NCBI RefSeq assembly: GCF_031082405.1
Contig: NZ_JAVHJU010000036.1
Location: forward strand, 375,791 to 439,790
Direction of reading: 5' to 3'
From: Amycolatopsis sp. A133
Lineage (GTDB): Bacteria > Actinomycetota > Actinomycetes > Mycobacteriales > Pseudonocardiaceae
Length of the DNA stretch: 64,000 nt
The notes under the pieces were generated by a model. The model saw only the letters and a program-made list of their open reading frames with translations, did not search any database and was not told where the DNA came from. Made by a program: the position numbers and the translations under genes. Below are positions 47,491 through 55,561 of this stretch, piece after piece; the stretch's first letter is position 1, and each line of letters begins with the position of its first letter.

Positions 47491-49341
47491 GTGACAGCGC
47501 TCAACAAGTTCGCCGACACCACCTTCACGCCGCCGGAGCTCATCCGGAACTTCTGCATCATCGCGCACATCGACCACGGCAAGTCGACCCTGGCCGACCG
47601 CATGCTGCAGCTCACCGGCGTCGTGGAAGAGCGGGCCATGCGCGCTCAGTACCTCGACCGGATGGACATCGAGCGCGAGCGCGGCATCACGATCAAGGCG
47701 CAGAACGTCCGGCTGCCCTGGAAGGTCGACGGGCAGGACCACGTCCTGCACATGATCGACACCCCGGGTCACGTCGACTTCACCTACGAGGTTTCCCGGG
47801 CGCTGGAGGCGTGCGAAGGCGCCGTCCTGCTGGTCGACGCCGCGCAGGGGATCGAGGCCCAGACCCTGGCCAACCTCTACCTGGCGCTGGAGAACGACCT
47901 CCAGATCATCCCGGTGCTCAACAAGATCGACCTGCCCTCGGCCGACCCCGACAAGTACGCGGGTGAGCTGGCCCACATCATCGGCTGCGAGCCGGAAGAC
48001 GTCCTGCGGGTCTCGGCCAAGACCGGCATGGGCGTCGGCGCGCTGCTCGACGAGGTCGTGAAGTCGGTTCCGGCGCCGCAGGGTGACGCGGACGCGCCGG
48101 CCCGCGCGATGATCTTCGACTCGGTGTACGACACCTACCGCGGCGTCGTCACCTACATCCGGGTCGTCGACGGCAAGATCACGCCGCGCGAGCGCATCAA
48201 GATGATGTCCACCGGCGCGACGCACGAGCTGCTGGAAGTCGGGATCATCTCGCCGGAGCCCAAGGCCAGCAAGGGGCTCGGCGTCGGCGAGGTCGGCTAC
48301 CTGATCACCGGCGTGAAGGACGTCCGCCAGTCGAAGGTCGGCGACACGGTGACGTCCGAGCGCAACGGTGCGAAAGAGGCCTTGGCCGGGTACCGCGAGC
48401 CGAAGCCGATGGTCTACTCCGGGCTGTACCCGGTGGACGGCTCCGACTACCCCGAGCTGCGCGAGGCGCTGGACAAGCTCCAGCTCAACGACGCCGCGCT
48501 CGACTACGAGCCCGAGACGTCGGTGGCGCTGGGCTTCGGCTTCCGCTGCGGTTTCCTCGGCCTGCTGCACCTGGAGATCACGCGCGACCGGCTCGAGCGC
48601 GAGTTCGGCCTCGACCTGATCTCGACGGCGCCCAACGTCGTCTACGACGTGGTGCTGGACGACGGCAAGGAAATCCACGTGACCAACCCGTCGGACTGGC
48701 CGACCGGGAGCAAGATCGACAAGGTGCTCGAGCCGCTCAGCAAGGTGAGCGTCCTGGCGCCGTCGGAGTTCATCGGCACGATCATGGAGCTGTGCCAGAA
48801 CAAGCGCGGCCAGCTGCTCGGCATGGATTACCTGTCCGAGGACCGGGTCGAGCTGCGGTACAACATGCCGCTGGGCGAGATCATCTTCGACTTCTTCGAC
48901 ACGCTGAAGTCGCGTACGCGCGGGTATGCGTCCCTGGACTACGAAGAGGCCGGTACGCAGGCGGCGGACCTGGTCAAGGTGGACATCCTGCTGCAGGGCG
49001 AGGGCGTGGACGCGTTCTCCGCGATCGTGCACAAGGACGACGCCTACAACTACGGCAACCGCATGGTGAACCGGCTCCGCGAGCTGATCCCGCGGCAGAA
49101 CTTCGAGGTGCCCATCCAGGCCGCCATCGGCGCCCGGATCATCGCCCGTGAAACGATCCGCGCGATCCGCAAGGACGTGCTGGCGAAGTGCTACGGCGGT
49201 GACATCTCGCGGAAGCGGAAACTGCTGGAGAAGCAGAAGGAAGGCAAGAAGCGGATGAAGACCGTCGGCCGGGTCGAGGTCCCGCAGGAGGCTTTCGTCG
49301 CCGCACTGTCCACTGAGGACTCCGGCAAGAACAAGAAGTAG
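47491..49341 (+). CDS. lepA: Elongation factor 4 (LepA)
   Basis: 616 aa ribosomal GTPase that can back-translocate stalled ribosomes. G1 AHIDHGKSTLADRML, switch 1 RERGITIKAQ, G3 DTPGHVDF, G4 NKIDLPSADP. The C-terminal EF4-specific domain has DLVKVDILLQGEGVDAFSAIVHKD split and a basic end GKKRMKTVGRVEVPQEAF. GTG start at 47491; CATAGAGG at about 47449-47456 could be its -10, giving a short leader. Closes the conserved block. Confidence 0.97.
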   Translation: MTALNKFADTTFTPPELIRNFCIIAHIDHGKSTLADRMLQLTGVVEERAMRAQYLDRMDIERERGITIKAQNVRLPWKVDGQDHVLHMIDTPGHVDFTYEVSRALEACEGAVLLVDAAQGIEAQTLANLYLALENDLQIIPVLNKIDLPSADPDKYAGELAHIIGCEPEDVLRVSAKTGMGVGALLDEVVKSVPAPQGDADAPARAMIFDSVYDTYRGVVTYIRVVDGKITPRERIKMMSTGATHELLEVGIISPEPKASKGLGVGEVGYLITGVKDVRQSKVGDTVTSERNGAKEALAGYREPKPMVYSGLYPVDGSDYPELREALDKLQLNDAALDYEPETSVALGFGFRCGFLGLLHLEITRDRLEREFGLDLISTAPNVVYDVVLDDGKEIHVTNPSDWPTGSKIDKVLEPLSKVSVLAPSEFIGTIMELCQNKRGQLLGMDYLSEDRVELRYNMPLGEIIFDFFDTLKSRTRGYASLDYEEAGTQAADLVKVDILLQGEGVDAFSAIVHKDDAYNYGNRMVNRLRELIPRQNFEVPIQAAIGARIIARETIRAIRKDVLAKCYGGDISRKRKLLEKQKEGKKRMKTVGRVEVPQEAFVAALSTEDSGKNKK

Positions 49342-49380
49342 CTGTTTCCGTTGCGGTGACTGTTCCGTTGATGTGACAGT

Positions 49381-49418
49381 GGCGCCTATATTCACGCCTA
49401 CGCGTGAATATGGGCGCC
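49381..49418. promoter_or_regulatory. 17-bp inverted repeat between lepA and the Uma2 gene
   Basis: Arms 49381-49397 (GGCGCCTATATTCACGC) and 49402-49418 pair at 16 of 17 positions, the odd one a possible G-U, around CTAC. AT-rich steps TATATT inside the arm are unusual for this DNA. It may terminate lepA (stop 40 nt upstream) or be an operator for the Uma2 gene. Confidence 0.6.
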
Positions 49419-49491
49419 GAACCTGTGTTCGACGTGGTTTCTGTCGGTGCTCTCTGGTTTCCTCTGGTGCGAAGAGCGAAAGGAGAGCACC

Positions 49492-50061
49492 ATGACGGTC
49501 ATGGCAGACATCGAGCATCCCGCCGATTCGGGCCCGCTGACGGTGCACGATCTCGAGGGGATGCCGGACGATGGCCGACGCCGCGAACTCATCGACGGGG
49601 TGCTCATCGTGAGCCCCGCGCCGGGAAGAAGACATCAGAAGATCGCTTACCGGCTCTATGGCGTTCTGGAAGCCGCGTGTCCGCCTGAGTACGACGTACT
49701 CGCCGCGCCGTTCGCCGTGCACTCGGGCGACGACACGGAGCTGCAGCCGGACGTCCTGGTCGGCTTGGACGAAGACTTCACCGAAAAGGATCTTCCGGCG
49801 TCGCCGGTGCTGGCGGTCGAGGTGCTGTCGCCCAGCACGGCGATCCACGACCTCAACACCAAGAAGGCGGTCTACGAACGGCTCGGGACCGGCAGCTACT
49901 GGGTGATCGACCCGGCCGACCCCACGCTCACGGTTTTCGAGCTGGACGAGGACGGTCACTACCAGCAGGTGGCCAAGGCGGCGGGCGACGAGGCGGTCGA
50001 GCTCGAGCGGCCGTTCCCGGTGCGGATCGTGCCACGGGAGCTGCTGGGCCGGCTCGGCTGA
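49492..50061 (+). CDS. Uma2 (DUF820) family protein with restriction-endonuclease fold
   Basis: 189 aa. ATG 49492 with strong SD AAAGGAGAG. Family features: LTVHDLEGMPDDGRRRELIDGVLIVSPAPG, then Asp in ELQPDVLVGLDED and Glu in AVEVLSPSTAIHD, forming the D...ExK/ExL-type PD-(D/E)XK site, and KKAVYERLGTGSYWVIDP. Uma2 genes are multicopy in actinomycetes and of unknown role, possibly domesticated from mobile elements. Flanked upstream by the AT-containing inverted repeat at 49381-49418. Confidence 0.85.
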   Translation: MTVMADIEHPADSGPLTVHDLEGMPDDGRRRELIDGVLIVSPAPGRRHQKIAYRLYGVLEAACPPEYDVLAAPFAVHSGDDTELQPDVLVGLDEDFTEKDLPASPVLAVEVLSPSTAIHDLNTKKAVYERLGTGSYWVIDPADPTLTVFELDEDGHYQQVAKAAGDEAVELERPFPVRIVPRELLGRLG

Positions 50062-50121
50062 GCCACGGCCGATTCCCGGGCCAGCCGGTAAGGGACGGCG
50101 TTCCCGGGTGATCGTCCGGGG

Positions 50122-50703
50122 TCAGTGGTGCCGGAGGCGGGGTGCGCCGCGGAGCTGGGCGTGCAGCTGCCGGTGGCGCAATTCCTTCCGGAGCCGGTCG
50201 AGCACCGCGTCGAACAGGGCCGGGGCGAGGATCGCCGTCTGCTCGAACTGCCTTCGCTGGGGCGGCGCCGGTTCGAGCTTGCTTCGCGGCGCGTAGCGCT
50301 GCACCGAACTCTCGACGCCTCCGCCGGTGACCAGGTCGACCCAGAGGGCGTCGCGCAGGTAGCCGTCGCCGAAGCGGGCCGAGCGGCGGACCGTGATCTC
50401 GGCGATTTCCGGCCAGGGGACCACCCGCGTGCTGAGCGTGCCCGCGGGCAGGCGGAGGCCCTCCTCGCCGACGGTGAGGTCGCGGAGAGCCTCGAACCCG
50501 CGCTTGAGGTCGCGAGCACGCGACACCCGGAAGGCCACGACCGCGGCGAGCACGGTCGCCGCGTAGGCGCCGCCGATCAGCCACGGCGAGAGGCCGCGCA
50601 CCAGCCCGGAGAGGAGCGCCGCGCCGAACCCGGCGTCGGCGACGACGAGCAAGCCGACGAGGACCTTGACCGGCGTGGTGACGCGGGGCGGGGACTCGGA
50701 CAA
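50122..50703 (-). CDS. Membrane protein with PH-like (YdbT/DUF2244-type) C-terminal domain
   Basis: 193 aa. Two membrane segments (about 12-34 and 40-60) precede a soluble domain VGEEGLRLPAGTLSTRVVPWPEIAEITVRR, the recurrent pattern of bacterial PH-like domains at the membrane. TTG start at 50701-50703, supported by CAGGAG 8-14 nt upstream; no better start is in frame. Function unknown. Confidence 0.7.
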   Translation of the reverse strand: MSESPPRVTTPVKVLVGLLVVADAGFGAALLSGLVRGLSPWLIGGAYAATVLAAVVAFRVSRARDLKRGFEALRDLTVGEEGLRLPAGTLSTRVVPWPEIAEITVRRSARFGDGYLRDALWVDLVTGGGVESSVQRYAPRSKLEPAPPQRRQFEQTAILAPALFDAVLDRLRKELRHRQLHAQLRGAPRLRHH

Positions 50704-50729
50704 CGGGACGACTCCTGGGGCCGGATGGG

Positions 50730-51176
50730 TCAGGGATTGCCGATTATCCGGTCCGCCCGGACGAACACCGCGACCCGCCGCTCTTCGGCCATCACGCGGT
50801 CGTACTCGGCCCAGTCGTCATGGGTGCCGGTGGCGGCGATGAAGACGTCGCGCAGCAGCTGCGGCAGGCCGGCCGGGTCGAAGGCGGGATCGGGATCGTC
50901 GGGGCCGATGAGGTGGGTGGCCCCGGTGACGGAGAGCCAGTTCCAGCCGCGCCGGAAGGTGACGGTGGCGTGCCCGGCCCGCCGCAGTAGGGTGAGCTTG
51001 TGCGCCTGGCCCACGGCCACGTAGGCGACACCCGGGGCGCCGGTCACGGGATCGCCGAAGACGCCGGCGTTGACGACCGAGGCGTGCACGGTGCCGTCCG
51101 CACGCGTCGTGGCCACGGTGGCGAGGCCGTGCTCCTGCAGCGACAGTGTGCGCACCTGCTCCAGATCAGCGCTCAT
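50730..51176 (-). CDS. PPOX-class F420-dependent oxidoreductase
   Basis: 148 aa. LSLQEHGLATVATTRADGTVHASVVNAGV is the family N-terminus; HKLTLLRRAGHATVTFRRGWNWLSVTGA and the C-terminal VMAEERRVAVFVRADRIIGNP fit TIGR03618-type proteins that bind F420 or flavin. Second PPOX protein of the window, only distantly similar to that at 29265-29654. The downstream PH-like gene is 26 nt away on the same strand. Confidence 0.87.
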   Translation of the reverse strand: MSADLEQVRTLSLQEHGLATVATTRADGTVHASVVNAGVFGDPVTGAPGVAYVAVGQAHKLTLLRRAGHATVTFRRGWNWLSVTGATHLIGPDDPDPAFDPAGLPQLLRDVFIAATGTHDDWAEYDRVMAEERRVAVFVRADRIIGNP

Positions 51177-51182
51177 GGCCCC

Positions 51183-51188
51183 AACCTA
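51183..51188 (-). promoter_or_regulatory. -10 hexamer TAGGTT of the PPOX gene
   Basis: On the minus strand TAGGTT is followed by 6 nt (GGGGCC) and the ATG at 51176. Confidence 0.5.
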
Positions 51189-51217
51189 ACCCGCCGGCCG
51201 CCCCGGGTGTCCGGTGT

Positions 51218-51634
51218 TCACCGCCCGAAGTGCGCCGATAACCGTCCGCACAGACCGGTGACGTCCTCCCGCGGCGCGCCGGCCCAGTCGACCGCCATCC
51301 ACCCGGCCTCGGCCGGAGTGCCGCGATGCCGCACGAAGAGGTGCTGGTGGAAGTGAGCGCGCGCCAGTCCGCGCCCGGCGACGGCCGAGTGCACGGACTC
51401 GGGATCCAGCTCGGCCCGCAGGGCGCGGGCGCCCACCCAGACGGCCCGCGCGACGGCCAGGGCTTCGGCTTCGGTGAGCCCGTCGAGGTGCGCCACGTGC
51501 CGGCGGGTCTCGACGAAGAGGTAGCCGGGGAAGTCCCCGGGCCGATGGCTGACGACGACGAGCTCGTCGGCCCAGACGACCGGGCTGACGAGCGGCCCGG
51601 CGCCACGGTGCTTGGCGCAGACGGGACACGGCAT
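51218..51634 (-). CDS. HIT family protein
   Basis: 138 aa nucleotide hydrolase/transferase of the histidine-triad superfamily. MPCPVCAKHRG starts with a CxxC pair plus a further His, a likely Zn site; the triad is HFHQHLFV (residues about 94-101). PGYLFVETRRHVAHL is the typical central strand. Substrate unknown (dinucleoside polyphosphates or AMP conjugates are usual). Follows the GH20 gene on the same strand but behind a terminator. Confidence 0.87.
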   Translation of the reverse strand: MPCPVCAKHRGAGPLVSPVVWADELVVVSHRPGDFPGYLFVETRRHVAHLDGLTEAEALAVARAVWVGARALRAELDPESVHSAVAGRGLARAHFHQHLFVRHRGTPAEAGWMAVDWAGAPREDVTGLCGRLSAHFGR

Positions 51635-51640
51635 GACCCC

Positions 51641-51646
51641 AGGTTA
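51641..51646 (-). promoter_or_regulatory. -10 hexamer TAACCT of the HIT gene
   Basis: On the minus strand TAACCT is followed by 6 nt (GGGGTC) and the ATG at 51634. Confidence 0.5.
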
Positions 51647-51665
51647 ACGGCGATCTCGGACGAGC

Positions 51666-51691
51666 CCGGCGCCTTCGTGTGAAGGCGCCGG
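51666..51691 (-). terminator. Terminator of the GH20 gene
   Basis: 11-bp perfect stem (51666-51676 with 51681-51691) and GTGT loop, 13 nt after the GH20 stop on the minus strand. Separates it from the HIT gene. Confidence 0.75.
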
Positions 51692-51704
51692 ACCCGCCGT
51701 CACC

Positions 51705-53468
51705 TCAGCAAGCGCCGTTGTCCTTCCACACTCCCCACTGGCCCGTCGTCCCCGGTTCCTCGCCCTGGGTCCACCACTGCGCCATCCACTTGTGGCCGTT
51801 GTGGGACACCACGTTCCCGCCGTTGTACACCTGCGAAGCGCTCCACGCCGGGTCCGTGCACGTGCCCGGGTTCGTCGTTCCGCCGGTGTCCCACGCAACC
51901 TGCGACGACCGGTAGAAGTTGATCCCCTGCGCCACCCAGCGCGGGGCCTGGGCGCCCAAGCGCGTCCGGAAGGCCGTCCAGTCGTGGGTCGACCACGGGG
52001 ACCAGCCCAGCTCCGCGTGCGCCGCCAGCCTCGGGAACGCCAGGTAGTCGATGTCGGACGGGGTCACCACCGTTTCCGTCCACAGCGGCGATTCGACCCC
52101 GCGGACCGCCGACTCGCCGACGCCCGACAAGTACGCTCCCGGGTTCCAGTTGTACGCGTCCTGGACCTCGATGTAGCCCGCCCACGACAGCCCGATGGGT
52201 GTCGAGCTGTTGTACTTCATGTCCAGGTACGCCTTGTTCGCCGGCGACAGGATCACCTTGCTGCCGCGGGAAACCGCCGTCGAGACGCCCGCGTCCGACG
52301 TCGAAGTGCCCCAGAACTGCGGCGACGCCGAAGCCGGCAGGGACGCCTTGGCGATGTCGTGCCAGCCCACCACCGATTTGCCCGTCGCCGCCACCAGGGG
52401 GAGCACCTTGTTCATGAACGCCACGTAGTCCGCCTGCGAAGTCGCCGAAGCTTCGTCGCCGCCGATGTGCAGGTACGGGCCCGGCGTCAAGGCCGCCAGC
52501 TCGCGCAGGACGTCCGCGACGAACGTGTACGTGATGTCCTTCGAGATGCACAGCGAGCTGTAGCCGACCGCCGTGTCCGTCCGCAACGCCGGGGCCACCC
52601 CGTTGCAGTTCAGCTCCGCGTACGAGGCCAGCGCCGCGTTCACGTGACCCGGCATGTCGATCTCCGGGATGATCGTGATGTGGCGGGCCGCCGCGTAGGT
52701 CACGATCTCCGTGTACTGCGCCTTCGTGTAGTAGCCGCCCGCGCCGCCGCCGACCTGGGTGCTGCCGCCGTACGTCGTCAGGCGGGGCCAGCTGTCGATC
52801 TGGATGCGCCAGCCCTGGTCGTCCGCCAGGTGCAGGTGCAGGTTGTTGATCTTGTACTGGGCCAGCTGGTCGAGGTACCGCTTGACCGTCGAGACCGGGT
52901 GGAAGTGCCGTGCGACGTCGAGCATCGCGCCGCGGTAGGCGAATCGCGGGTAGTCGACGATCGTTGCTCCAGGGATGCTCCACGGGCCCGGCTGGGCGGC
53001 CGGGCTCTCCACGCGACCCGGCAGCAGCTGCCGCAGCGTCTGGACGCCCGCGAAGAGCCCGTCCGCGGTGGACGCCCGCACGGTGACCGAGGACGCCGTC
53101 GACACGAGCTGGTAGCCCTGCGCGCCGACGGAGGCGGGCGCGCCGCTCAGCAGCAGCGCGATGCTGTCCGGCGGTACGGACGCCGGTGCGTCGGACACCG
53201 GCAGCGCGAAGCCGGTCGACGGCCGCAGCATGCCGGCCAGGTAGTCGCCGACCTGCTTGGCCGGTGCCGAGCCGGCCTCGGTGACGATCTTCGTCGTCGT
53301 GACCAGCGGGAACGTGACCCCGGTCGCCGGGGTCACCGAGACCGGCGCCGGCACGATCGACTGCAGCGCCGGCGTGGCCGCCTCGGCCGGCGCGAGCTGG
53401 GTACTGGCGCCGATCAGGGCCAGCACGGCGAGGGCGCGGCCGAGACGCCGCGCGACGGGTTTCTTCAC
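51705..53468 (-). CDS. Secreted GH20 beta-N-acetylhexosaminidase with C-terminal chitin-binding module
   Basis: 587 aa. GTG 53466-53468 is backed by GGAGG 7 nt upstream; signal peptide ends about residue 30 (PAEAATP). GH20b N-terminal domain (about 35-160), then the catalytic barrel with FAYRGAMLDVARHFHPV, LHLHLADDQGWRIQI, IPEIDMPGHVNAAL and the catalytic Asp-Glu pair in HIGGDEA. The last ~50 residues (AWSASQVYNGGNVVSHNGHKW) form a CBM5/12 chitin-binding domain. It releases GlcNAc from chitin oligomers or other exposed hexosamine glycans. A consensus DasR operator lies 74 nt before the start, so repression in the absence of glucosamine-6-phosphate is expected. Confidence 0.95.
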   Translation of the reverse strand: MKKPVARRLGRALAVLALIGASTQLAPAEAATPALQSIVPAPVSVTPATGVTFPLVTTTKIVTEAGSAPAKQVGDYLAGMLRPSTGFALPVSDAPASVPPDSIALLLSGAPASVGAQGYQLVSTASSVTVRASTADGLFAGVQTLRQLLPGRVESPAAQPGPWSIPGATIVDYPRFAYRGAMLDVARHFHPVSTVKRYLDQLAQYKINNLHLHLADDQGWRIQIDSWPRLTTYGGSTQVGGGAGGYYTKAQYTEIVTYAAARHITIIPEIDMPGHVNAALASYAELNCNGVAPALRTDTAVGYSSLCISKDITYTFVADVLRELAALTPGPYLHIGGDEASATSQADYVAFMNKVLPLVAATGKSVVGWHDIAKASLPASASPQFWGTSTSDAGVSTAVSRGSKVILSPANKAYLDMKYNSSTPIGLSWAGYIEVQDAYNWNPGAYLSGVGESAVRGVESPLWTETVVTPSDIDYLAFPRLAAHAELGWSPWSTHDWTAFRTRLGAQAPRWVAQGINFYRSSQVAWDTGGTTNPGTCTDPAWSASQVYNGGNVVSHNGHKWMAQWWTQGEEPGTTGQWGVWKDNGAC

Positions 53469-53541
53469 CGGGGGACCTCCTGGCGGGAAGGGTGCGACAT
53501 CGCCGTCGCACCTGCCCGGATCGTCGCACTTCCGGCGGTCA

Positions 53542-53553
53542 TGGTCTAGACCA
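53542..53553. promoter_or_regulatory. DasR operator (dre), perfect core
   Basis: TGGTCTAGACCA is a perfect 12-bp palindrome, identical to the core of the Streptomyces DasR-responsive element; flanks (A before, GT after) also fit. It lies 74 nt upstream of the GH20 start and 11 nt before the TAGGCT -10 of the divergent MarR gene, so it could affect both. Confidence 0.85.
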
Positions 53554-53564
53554 GTCTGGGTGGT

Positions 53565-53570
53565 TAGGCT
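53565..53570 (+). promoter_or_regulatory. -10 hexamer TAGGCT of the MarR gene
   Basis: TAGGCT ends 6 nt before GTG 53577; the DasR-like palindrome sits in the spacer/-35 region of this promoter. Confidence 0.55.
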
Positions 53571-53576
53571 CGGGCC

Positions 53577-54086
53577 GTGACGCGGGACTTCGCACCCGGG
53601 TCGCCGTTCGCGCTGCTGTCGAGCGCCGAGACGGCCGCCTGGTACGCCTACATGAAGGTGCACCTCCGCCTGGAGTACGAGCTGAACCGGCAGCTGCGCG
53701 CGGACAGCGGGCTTTCGCTCGCCGACTACCACGTGCTGGTCGCGCTGACCAGCGCGGACGGCGGCCGGATGCGGGTCACCGACCTCGCCGTCCGGATCGG
53801 CTGGGAGCGCAGCCGGCTCTCCCACCACCTGAAGCGGATGCGGGACCGCGGGCTGGTCGGGACCGGGACGGCCGCCGGGGATCGCCGGGTCACCGAGGTG
53901 GCGCTGTCCGAAACCGGCTGGGAATCGTTGCGGCAAGCGGCGCCGGACCACGTCGGGTTCGTGCGGCAGGCGTTCCTCGACGCCCTCGAGCCCGCCGAAC
54001 TGGCGCAGCTGACGACCTTGCTCGACCGCGTCTACGACACCCTGCTCGAGCACGGCACCCTCCCGCGGCCGGACGACCACCCCTGA
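53577..54086 (+). CDS. MarR-family transcriptional regulator
   Basis: 169 aa winged-helix protein: LSLADYHVLVALTSADGGRMRVTDLAVRIGWERSRLSHHLKRMRDRGLV is split between helix 3, the recognition helix and the wing (RDRGLVGTGTAAGDRRVTEVALSETG). Long N- and C-terminal dimerisation helices are present. Typical target is a neighbouring detoxification or catabolic gene; the SnoaL-like gene 51 nt downstream with its own palindrome is a candidate. Confidence 0.9.
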   Translation: MTRDFAPGSPFALLSSAETAAWYAYMKVHLRLEYELNRQLRADSGLSLADYHVLVALTSADGGRMRVTDLAVRIGWERSRLSHHLKRMRDRGLVGTGTAAGDRRVTEVALSETGWESLRQAAPDHVGFVRQAFLDALEPAELAQLTTLLDRVYDTLLEHGTLPRPDDHP

Positions 54087-54092
54087 GAGTTG

Positions 54093-54106
54093 CGTGACAT
54101 GTCACG
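54093..54106. promoter_or_regulatory. 14-bp palindrome CGTGACATGTCACG, candidate operator
   Basis: Perfect palindrome immediately followed by TAATAT (54107-54112), a good -10 for the SnoaL-like gene starting at 54138. A bound repressor would cover the promoter spacer. Confidence 0.6.
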
Positions 54107-54137
54107 TAATATGGCCGCGAACCTAGGAGGGTGCGAC

Positions 54138-54494
54138 ATGGCGACGGTGGCCGAGCTGATGGAAGCCAACCTGCTGAGGGTGTTCAACGAGCGCGACGAC
54201 GAGCGGCGGGCGAAGGCCATCGCCGAGACGTACGCGCCCGACATCACGTTCGCCGATCCCGAAGGGGTCGTGACCGGGCGCGAAAACCTGGACGCCAAGG
54301 CCAAGGGGCTGCTGGCGGAGTCTCCCGGCTTCGTGTTCTCGGCGGCGGGCCCGGTCCTGGTCAACCACGACCTCGGCCACCTCGCCTGGGCCCTCGGCCC
54401 GGAAGGCGAGCCGCCGGTCGTGCGGGGGATCGACGTCGCGCTCGTCGAGGACGGGGTGATCAAGAAGCTCTACACGATGCTGCTGCCCGCCTGA
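54138..54494 (+). CDS. SnoaL/NTF2-like domain protein
   Basis: 118 aa from ATG 54138, preceded by TAGGAGGG. Reads MATVAELMEANLLRVFNERD, then ITFADPEGVVTGRENLDAKAKGLL and GIDVALVEDGVIKKLYTMLLP, the cone-shaped NTF2 fold of ketosteroid-isomerase and SnoaL relatives. Function unknown. Upstream in-frame ATGs exist at 54090 and later but overlap the operator palindrome. Confidence 0.83.
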   Translation: MATVAELMEANLLRVFNERDDERRAKAIAETYAPDITFADPEGVVTGRENLDAKAKGLLAESPGFVFSAAGPVLVNHDLGHLAWALGPEGEPPVVRGIDVALVEDGVIKKLYTMLLPA

Positions 54495-54498
54495 GTAC

Positions 54499-54504
54499 TA
54501 CGCT
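54499..54504 (+). promoter_or_regulatory. -10 hexamer TACGCT of the nitronate monooxygenase gene
   Basis: TACGCT ends 7 nt before ATG 54512, just after the stop of the SnoaL-like gene. Confidence 0.4.
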
Positions 54505-54511
54505 CGGTGGC

Positions 54512-55561
54512 ATGTTCGACGAGCTGACGTTCCCGGTCGTCGCCGCGCCGATGGCCGGCGGTCCCACCACCCCGGAGCTGGTCGCCGCGGTGACCGAGGC
54601 CGGTGGCTTCGGCTTCCTCTCCGCCGGCATGCTCACGCCCGCGGCGCTCGCGGCGCAGATCGACCGCACCGCGGAGCTCACCGGGCGGCCGTTCGGCGTC
54701 AACCTCTTCGTGCCACAGCCGGACACCGGCGCCGACATCGGCGCGCACCGCGAGCGGCTCGAAGAGTTCGCCCGCGAGTACGACGTCGAGCTCGGCGAGC
54801 CGAAGTGGGACGACGACGCGTATCCGGCGAAGCTGGACGTCGTGCTCGAGAAGCGGGTCCCCGTCGTGTCGTTCACCTTCGGGCCGCCGTCGCCGTCGGA
54901 CGTCCTCAGGCTCCGAGACGCCGGCAGCAAGGTCCTCGTCACCGTGACCACCCCCGAGGCCGCCCACCGGGCCGCGGATCTCGGCGCCGACGCGCTCGTC
55001 CTGCAAGGCTTCGAGGCGGGCGGGCACCGCAGCCTGTTCACCGACGACCCGCGCCTGCCCGGCGGCGGCGCCGAATACGGCGTGCTCGCGCTGCTGAGGC
55101 TCGTCGCCGCCCGCGTCGACCTGCCGCTGATCGCCGCCGGCGGGCTGGTGCACGGCGCCGACGTCGCGGCCGTGCTCGCCGCCGGTGCCGTGGCCGCCCA
55201 GCTGGGCACCGTGTTCCTGCGCGCGGACGAAGCCGGGACGTCGGAGGCGCACCGGAAGGCCCTTGCCCTCGCCGAGCGCGAGACGGCGTTCACGCGCGCC
55301 TTCAGCGGCCGCCCGGCGCGCGGGCTGGTCAACAAGTTCATGGACGCGCTGTCCGACGGCGCGCCCGCCGCCTACCCGCAGCTCAACCACCTGGCCGGGC
55401 CGGTGCGGAAGGCGTCGGCGAAGGCCGGTGACCCGGAAGCGATCTCGCTGTGGGCGGGCCAGACCTACCCGCTCGCGTATGACGCTTCGGCCGCCGTGAT
55501 CATCGAGCGGCTGAAGGTCGAGGCGCGCGCCGCCGCCGCACGCCTCGACCGGATCCGCTAG
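54512..55561 (+). CDS. Nitronate monooxygenase family flavoprotein
   Basis: 349 aa FMN-dependent TIM barrel: FPVVAAPMAGGPTTPELVAAV, then FGFLSAGM, PFGVNLFVPQ, a GADALVLQGFEAGGHR segment with the family's conserved Gly-His pair, and PLIAAGGLVHGADVAAVLAAGA for phosphate binding. Oxidises alkyl nitronates such as propionate-3-nitronate. Its stop codon shares CTAG with the convergent APC transporter. Confidence 0.9.
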   Translation: MFDELTFPVVAAPMAGGPTTPELVAAVTEAGGFGFLSAGMLTPAALAAQIDRTAELTGRPFGVNLFVPQPDTGADIGAHRERLEEFAREYDVELGEPKWDDDAYPAKLDVVLEKRVPVVSFTFGPPSPSDVLRLRDAGSKVLVTVTTPEAAHRAADLGADALVLQGFEAGGHRSLFTDDPRLPGGGAEYGVLALLRLVAARVDLPLIAAGGLVHGADVAAVLAAGAVAAQLGTVFLRADEAGTSEAHRKALALAERETAFTRAFSGRPARGLVNKFMDALSDGAPAAYPQLNHLAGPVRKASAKAGDPEAISLWAGQTYPLAYDASAAVIIERLKVEARAAAARLDRIR

